Shown: positions 59,057 through 64,000 of the stretch, one piece after another
Layout of the letters: each line of letters begins with the position of its first letter
Numbering within the stretch: position 1 is the first letter of the stretch
Translations under genes and position numbers: made by a program
Notes under the pieces: generated by a model
Database searches by the model: none
Told to the model about the DNA's origin: nothing
Seen by the model: only the letters and a program-made list of their open reading frames with translations
Assembly (NCBI RefSeq): GCF_009389715.1
Contig: NW_024067781.1
Coordinates: 124,001-188,000, forward strand
Direction of reading: 5' to 3'
From: Phoenix dactylifera
Lineage: Eukaryota > Streptophyta > Magnoliopsida > Arecales > Arecaceae
Length of the DNA: 64,000 nucleotides

Positions 59057-59967
59057 GGAGTCGACTCGCGCGATCAGGAGTCGACTCGGCTGTAGCGGGA
59101 GTCGACTCATGCTTTTCTGGAGTCGACTCGGCAACTGTTTCGAATTTGAATTAAAGTAGCCTCTTAGACTGGGAGTCGACTCGTCTTGACCTGGAGTCGA
59201 CTCGCCAACTTCTGGAGCTGACTTGGCTTTCTCGGAGTCGGCTCATCCCATGGAGTCCGTGGATCTATTTTTGAATTTGGTCCACTCGAGTCGACTCGAC
59301 AATCCTGGGAGTCGACTCGGCGCTCAGAGCCCAAACTCCCTATCTTCTGTCTTTTGCCTCGTCCAGTCTTGGAGTCGACTCGAACTTCCCCGGAGTCGAC
59401 TCGGCTCTCAGTTTCCGAAACACTGTCTTCTGTCTTTTTGATGTAGAGCTGCCTTGGAGTCGACTCTAGCTGTCTGGGAGTCGACTCGAATCTCAGAGAC
59501 AGTAAATTGGTCTTCTGTCTTCTTTGTGGTCGCGGAGTCTCGGAGTCGACTCGCGTATTGCGGGAGTCGACTCGAATCTCAGAGTTCGAAAAACGTTCTC
59601 TGACTTTTTCCTTGTGTTCCTCTGAGAGTCGACTCTCACTTTCTTTGAAGTTGACTTGCCAACCATCGGAGTCGACTCGCGTTCCACTGGAGTCGACTCG
59701 AATCTCAGACCCGAAAACTGCTCTCTGACTTTTCTGCCTGTGGCTCCTTGGAGTCGACTCTTGCTACCCTGGAGTCGACTTGATGAACATCGGAGTCGAC
59801 TCGCGCACTTCAGGAGTCGACTCGCTGACAGATTTTGAGTTGATGCTTTCTGTTCGTCTGTCTGTTCTAAGTCGGAGTCGACTCGTACTTATCCGGAATC
59901 GACTCGAGCCCGTGCCAGTGAACTTGATACGCTTGGAGTCGACTCGTGATACTCTGGAGTCGACTCG
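59057..59967. repeat. GAGTCGACTC palindrome array in the SIRE-2 LTR
   Basis: About 25 palindromes, mostly GGAGTCGACTCG on the plus strand, in the same order as in SIRE-1. Bases between palindromes differ more often than the palindromes themselves. Confidence 0.93.
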
Positions 59968-60148
59968 AGTCTCAGACTTTGGTTCAGGCTGACTTCTTAA
60001 CTTATCCAAAATATTATGAACCAAGTCTAGAGACACTTAGACAAGATTTTCACTGAAACACTTAATTGAATTCATTAGTAAACAAGAGATATACTCAAAT
60101 GCTTTGAGCTCATCAAAATCAAATAGGGTTTTAATCAATCACTCCACA

Positions 60149-60710
60149 ATCTCCCCCTTTTTGATGATGACAAAACATTGAGTATATGTAAAGTGAATTG
60201 CTCAATAAACAATGAAATAAAATCCATAATTGAATTCAAATATCTGGTAATTCAATTTATCCAAGCTTGAAAGGAGTGAAACAATAAATTTCGGAGTTAA
60301 AGCTCCCCCTTTCATTTGGAATTATATAAGCCTTCATATTATACAATCAATTGTTTGGCTTATATATCTTTAATGATTTAGCTTGATTAATATTCAGATT
60401 CTCTCCCTCAACATATGCATTCTACTATGTTTTGATTCTCTGAATTTTCTTTTAATGCTTTGAAGTTTTTGAACTGAATTTTTTGTTTTTAGAGGGAAAA
60501 TCTGTCAATTTGTTCTTGAGTAGGATTCAGCTAATCTCCGAATATCCCTTGAATAGATTCTGGAGATTACTCCATTAGGAGCCCCAAAAGAGAGATAATG
60601 AGCCTCGAGGTACCAAATCCACTTAGAACAAATTTTGTGTGTTTTAACAGTTTTTTTGATTTTCATTGATTCCTTTTACATATTTTATACATATTTCTTC
60701 CCCTTTTTGT
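60149..60710 (-). promoter_or_regulatory. SIRE-2 multiple polypurine tracts
   Basis: Minus-strand purine tracts at 60149-60162 (adjacent to the LTR), about 60303-60315, 60401-60411 and 60695-60710, at positions equivalent to those of SIRE-1. Confidence 0.75.
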
Positions 60711-60887
60711 CATCGTATCAAAAAGAAGGTAAGCACACACAATCAATGGCACAACCAATCAATCATCAAATGGCACAGAATTGAAGAAAATATGGCTACT
60801 CATTGTATTGATTTGCATGTAAATACATATGAGAGTACAAAAAAAATAAGGCAAAACAATACAGTCAAAACAAAACACAAAAAGTAG

Positions 60888-62462
60888 CTATGGTCTCCTC
60901 GAGGATGTAGCTCCTCCTCTCGAAGATGTATCTCCTCCTCTCGAGGACGTGGCTCCTCCTCTCGAGGATGTATCTCCTCCTCTCGAGGACGTGGCTCCTC
61001 CTCTCGAGGATGTAGCTCCTCCTCTCAATCTGCTCTGCTCCATGAGGAGGGTGACTGCATCTGTAACATGCCCGAGCTGAGTGATAATGGACGAAGTGGC
61101 TCTGCTATGTGTAGTAGAGAGCTCAGTCACCGACGTCTAAAGTGCGTCCAGCTTGTCGATGAGCACATTCGACAAGCGCTCGGCCCCCTCGGTAGTGGTG
61201 TGCATGTCACGACCGATGTCCTCCCTCATCTGTCGAGTGGTGCTCGTGACCTCACTCATGCTATGAAACTGGGCCTGGAGCAAAGTCCTCATGTTGTAGA
61301 TCTCTTCCCGCACATGAGCCGTCATGTCAGTCACGGCCGTCAGGGAAGGGACCAACGCTGAAGATGGAGCGGGAGAGGGAGCAGGCACCGAACCTCGGAG
61401 CTCCCGAAGCAACTCATCCCTCAGATCTCGGACTATCTCCTGCCGCAGCTCCTGGAGCTGCTCAGGAGCGATGCGGACCTCCATGGATGGTGGAGCCGAG
61501 GAGGAGGGTCCGGCGGAGGTGGTAGGAGCAGAAGTGGATGGAAAGTCTGGTAAGTCGGGAAGGTCAGAGTCTGGCTCAGGACTGGGGGAAGGTCTGGTGG
61601 TCTGTGTGGTGATGGAAGACTTCCTAATCCATGTCCCCTCTCTCTTCCGAAACCCCATCCTGTGTAGGGTTCCTGCACGCGTGCGATCAGTCCATCGCAA
61701 TGTGCGAAAGGGTTCCCCCTCAGGGATAGGAATCTCGTACTCCCTAAATAACAAGGTGAAGACCATACCGTAGGGCAAAGTGAGCCTAGGTCTGTCTAGT
61801 GGCTCACACATGTATCGATATATGAGTTTGGGGAAGTTGATTGGGGTGTCATGAAGCATGTAGAACATGAGAGCTAGGTCTCTCTCAGATACAAAGTCAA
61901 ATCTCCCGGTCTTAGGGAAGATGGACCTAGACAATATACTTAGGAGGATCTGCATCTCAATCGGAAGTGAGCTAGCGGATACCTCGTCTAAGGGTGACTG
62001 GGGTGGATGCCCTAGAACGGCCGTAAGGGCCTCAACCCTGTCCTCGGGATGTGTGGGAGCCACCCCTACTAGTGGAAGGTGGAGGATGTGGGCAATAAGA
62101 TCCTCCGTAATGAACAGAGGGACACCGGCTACCGTGCCCTCGATACCCCCATCTCCCCGATGGACGGTACCGTAAAACTCTCTAATGAGCCCTGGATATG
62201 TGGGGAGATCTAAGGTGAGGAAGTACTCTAAGCCCTGGGCCCTAAGTCTATCACTTATAGTGAACCCTTCCCGGGAGAGATAGTCGAAGTCGACATATCT
62301 CCCGGTGGTGACGGCCTTCCCGGCTAATGGCCTCGCGGGAACCGCCCTTGGCGGGGAACGAGCCGGAGGTTGTGGCCTCGCGGGATCGTGCCGAGCCTTG
62401 GAGCGCCTCTCGGGACCGGCCTCGGGTCGGGACCTCTTCCGGACTACGGTTTTACGCGGCAT
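60888..62462 (-). pseudogene. SIRE-2 ORF3 with a premature stop
   Basis: It starts MPRKTVVRKRSRPEAGPERR at 62462 and follows SIRE-1 ORF3 closely for 441 residues, then meets a TAG (near 61135) where SIRE-1 has CAG, just after LIDKLDAL. The frame continues in phase after the stop with TELSTTHSRATSS and the C-terminal repeats, so a single nonsense change plus a short in-frame deletion explain it. The C-terminal tail has six SSRGG(A/D)T-type units, two more than in SIRE-1. Differences elsewhere are mostly conservative, suggesting the ORF was under constraint before this copy died. Confidence 0.88.
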
Positions 62463-62709
62463 AATGACCTAGAACGGGATGAAAACCTAAAGGATGGTGA
62501 AAGGTCGACGGAGAAGGCTTGGGAACGACCGGGGACGACCTAGGAAGCGAGGAAAACCCTAAGGGACGGTGAAAAATCGACGGGAAAAGGCCTTTGGGAC
62601 GACCGGGGACGACCTAGGAGTCGGCTCTAGGGCTTGTAAACAGTGGCGGCTGAGAAAGAAGTGTTTTCGAAACGACAAAGTTAGGGTTAAAAAGTCGGAT
62701 CCCGACTGC

Positions 62710-62926
62710 GAGTCGACTCCACTGAGTCGCGAGTCGACTCGACCTCGAGTCGACTCCAGAATATGCGCGAGTCGACTCTCCTTATGCGCCTGTAGACCTC
62801 GAGTCGACTCCCGACTATATGAGAGTCGACTCCCCCTCTGCTGCCATCTTTGCGAGTCGACTCCCGCAAATGCGCGAGTCGACTCCCCCTTAGGAGCCGA
62901 CTCTGAAACTTACTCGAGTCGTCTCT
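62710..62926. repeat. Internal GAGTCGACTC cluster of SIRE-2
   Basis: Eight intact palindromes plus a GAGTCGTCTC variant at the right end, mostly reading GCGAGTCGACTCCC on the plus strand, upstream of ORF3 as in SIRE-1. Confidence 0.9.
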
Positions 62927-63076
62927 AACTTTGGCACGCACCTAAAAATCATGTTATGTTCGTGCCGAATGAGGGAAAATCACTAAATTATGATCTGATT
63001 TGATGATCATTGAAAAGAAACTCTATTTTAACCACAACCTAATCATCAAAATCAACGAATCTAGTGGAAACTACCA

Positions 63077-64000
63077 CTAGGATGGATCAATCACTCCTAA
63101 TCCCCTCCTAAGCACACTAAACCTCTCTTCACTTAGGGGTTTTGTAAAAATGTCTGCTAATTGATCATCAGTACAAACAAATTGTAGTGTCACATCACCA
63201 TTCAATACATGATCTCTTATGAAGTGATGTCTTATCTCAATGTGTTTAGTTCTTGAATGCTGAATTGGATTTTTAGTTAGATTAATGGCACTTGTATTAT
63301 CACAGTTAATAGGTATTTTATCTTGTTTAATGCCATAATCTTCTAATTGTTGTTTGATCCACAAGATTTGAGCACAACAACTCCCGGCTGCAACATATTC
63401 AGCTTCAGCAGTAGATAATGCAACCGAGTTTTGTTTCTTGCTAAACCATGAGATTAGGTTTTCTCCTAGAAATTGACAAGACCCGCTGGTACTTTTTCTA
63501 TCAAGCTTACATCCAGCGAAGTCTGAATCTGTGTATCCTATTAAGTTTAGGCTAGATTCTTTAGAGTACCATAACCCTATATTCTTAGTTCCTATTAAGT
63601 ATTTAAAAATTCTCGTAACTGCAACTAGATGTGATTCCTTAGGATTAGCCTGATATCTGGCACACATGCAGACACTAAACATAATATCAGATCTACTTGC
63701 AGTAAGATACAATAAAGATCCTATCATACCTCTATACAGTTTCTGATTTACAGATTTACCTGATTCATCTTGGTCTAATTTGCATGATGAGCTCATGGGG
63801 GTGCTGATTGACTTGTTTCCCTCCATATCAAACTTCTTGAGCATCTCCTTGATATATTTGGCTTGATTGATGAAGATGCCTCCTTCAGACTGTTTGATTT
63901 GAAGCCCGAGGAAGTAGTTCAGCTCTCCCATCATGCTCATCTCAAATTCACTCTGCATCAAATCAGCAAATTCTTCGCAGAGGCGATTGTTAGTAGCACC
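63077..64000 (-). CDS. pol: SIRE-2 pol, C-terminal part (reverse transcriptase end and RNase H), cut by the window edge
   Basis: Open to the right edge. It has [18 protein letters not shown] of the [33 protein letters not shown] and DNTSAINL of RNase H, and ends GVIDPS exactly like SIRE-1. Only scattered substitutions are seen (for example SRSDIMF for SRPDIMF). Confidence 0.92.
   Translation of the reverse strand, partial: GATNNRLCEEFADLMQSEFEMSMMGELNYFLGLQIKQSEGGIFINQAKYIKEMLKKFDMEGNKSISTPMSSSCKLDQDESGKSVNQKLYRGMIGSLLYLTASRSDIMFSVCMCARYQANPKESHLVAVTRIFKYLIGTKNIGLWYSKESSLNLIGYTDSDFAGCKLDRKSTSGSCQFLGENLISWFSKKQNSVALSTAEAEYVAAGSCCAQILWIKQQLEDYGIKQDKIPINCDNTSAINLTKNPIQHSRTKHIEIRHHFIRDHVLNGDVTLQFVCTDDQLADIFTKPLSEERFSVLRRGLGVIDPS

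Larger units (their letters stand above)
58171..60148 (-). repeat. SIRE-2 3' LTR
   Basis: 1978 bp, starting TGTTGCCC and ending CTCCACA on the plus strand as in SIRE-1. It contains the hairpin train 58360-58631, the minus-strand TATA-like words, and the GAGTCGACTC array 59057-59967 with about 25 palindromes in a matching order. Confidence 0.95.
58171..64000 (-). mobile_element. SIRE-2: second Sirevirus-like element, 3' half only in window
   Basis: Same organisation as SIRE-1: 3' LTR 58171-60148, PPTs 60149-60710, ORF3 60888-62462 (with a stop), internal palindrome cluster 62710-62926, pol 63077 to the edge. Gag and the 5' LTR lie outside. The LTR differs from the SIRE-1 LTRs at many positions, so the two are separate, older-diverged copies of one family. 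Confidence 0.92.

Overview
This is a stretch of plant nuclear genome, most likely from a monocot and possibly a palm. That placement rests on a GC-rich first exon, a large TE-filled intron and the retroelement types; it is inference, because no organism-specific marker is visible. Nothing bacterial, organellar or viral-genomic is seen. Most of the window is transposable-element sequence, with a few host genes between the elements.

Layout. 1-2950: decayed LINE on the minus strand. 3852-12470: a four-exon strictosidine-synthase-like (SSL) beta-propeller gene on the plus strand. Its 5.6-kb first intron holds an old non-autonomous LTR-type element with a 248-bp tandem repeat, a Tourist-type MITE and a LINE tail, and exon 1 carries three apparent single-base frameshifts. 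13290-28730: an old Copia element split by a young, essentially complete Sirevirus-like Copia element (SIRE-1, 15793-27646, TSD AAGTT, about 13 LTR substitutions by hand count). 29-39.8 kb: a diverged segmental duplication that includes the 3' flank of a small basic-protein gene (39382-39843, minus), interrupted by a solo-LTR-like insertion (30956-33619) and a non-autonomous CACTA transposon (35201-37648, TSD TTA). 40.3-44.1 kb: two LINE fragments lying tail to tail. 45181-50342: a tandem array of type I (AGL62-like) MADS-box gene copies with an 840-bp period, mostly truncated or mutated. 50343-58170: another Copia element with frameshifts, interrupted in its 5' leader by a second Sirevirus-like copy (SIRE-2, 58171 to beyond the window end). 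All the large Copia elements read on the minus strand.

The most interesting material is in the SIRE family. (1) Each LTR contains a train of eight inverted repeats; five share a spacer format but have different, self-complementary stems, and differences between copies fall in loops or keep pairing. (2) Each LTR carries about 25 copies of the palindrome GAGTCGACTC. A second cluster of eight, in the opposite orientation, precedes an extra ORF. (3) That extra ORF (522 aa) lies between pol and the 3' LTR. It has a basic N-terminus, a domain resembling plant transposon-associated proteins, a coiled coil and RGG(A/D)SS-type C-terminal repeats. The palindromes and the extra ORF may form a self-regulatory pair, but that is a hypothesis. 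Separately, the MADS array yields short MADS-domain-only proteins and shows recombination junctions at short microhomologies.
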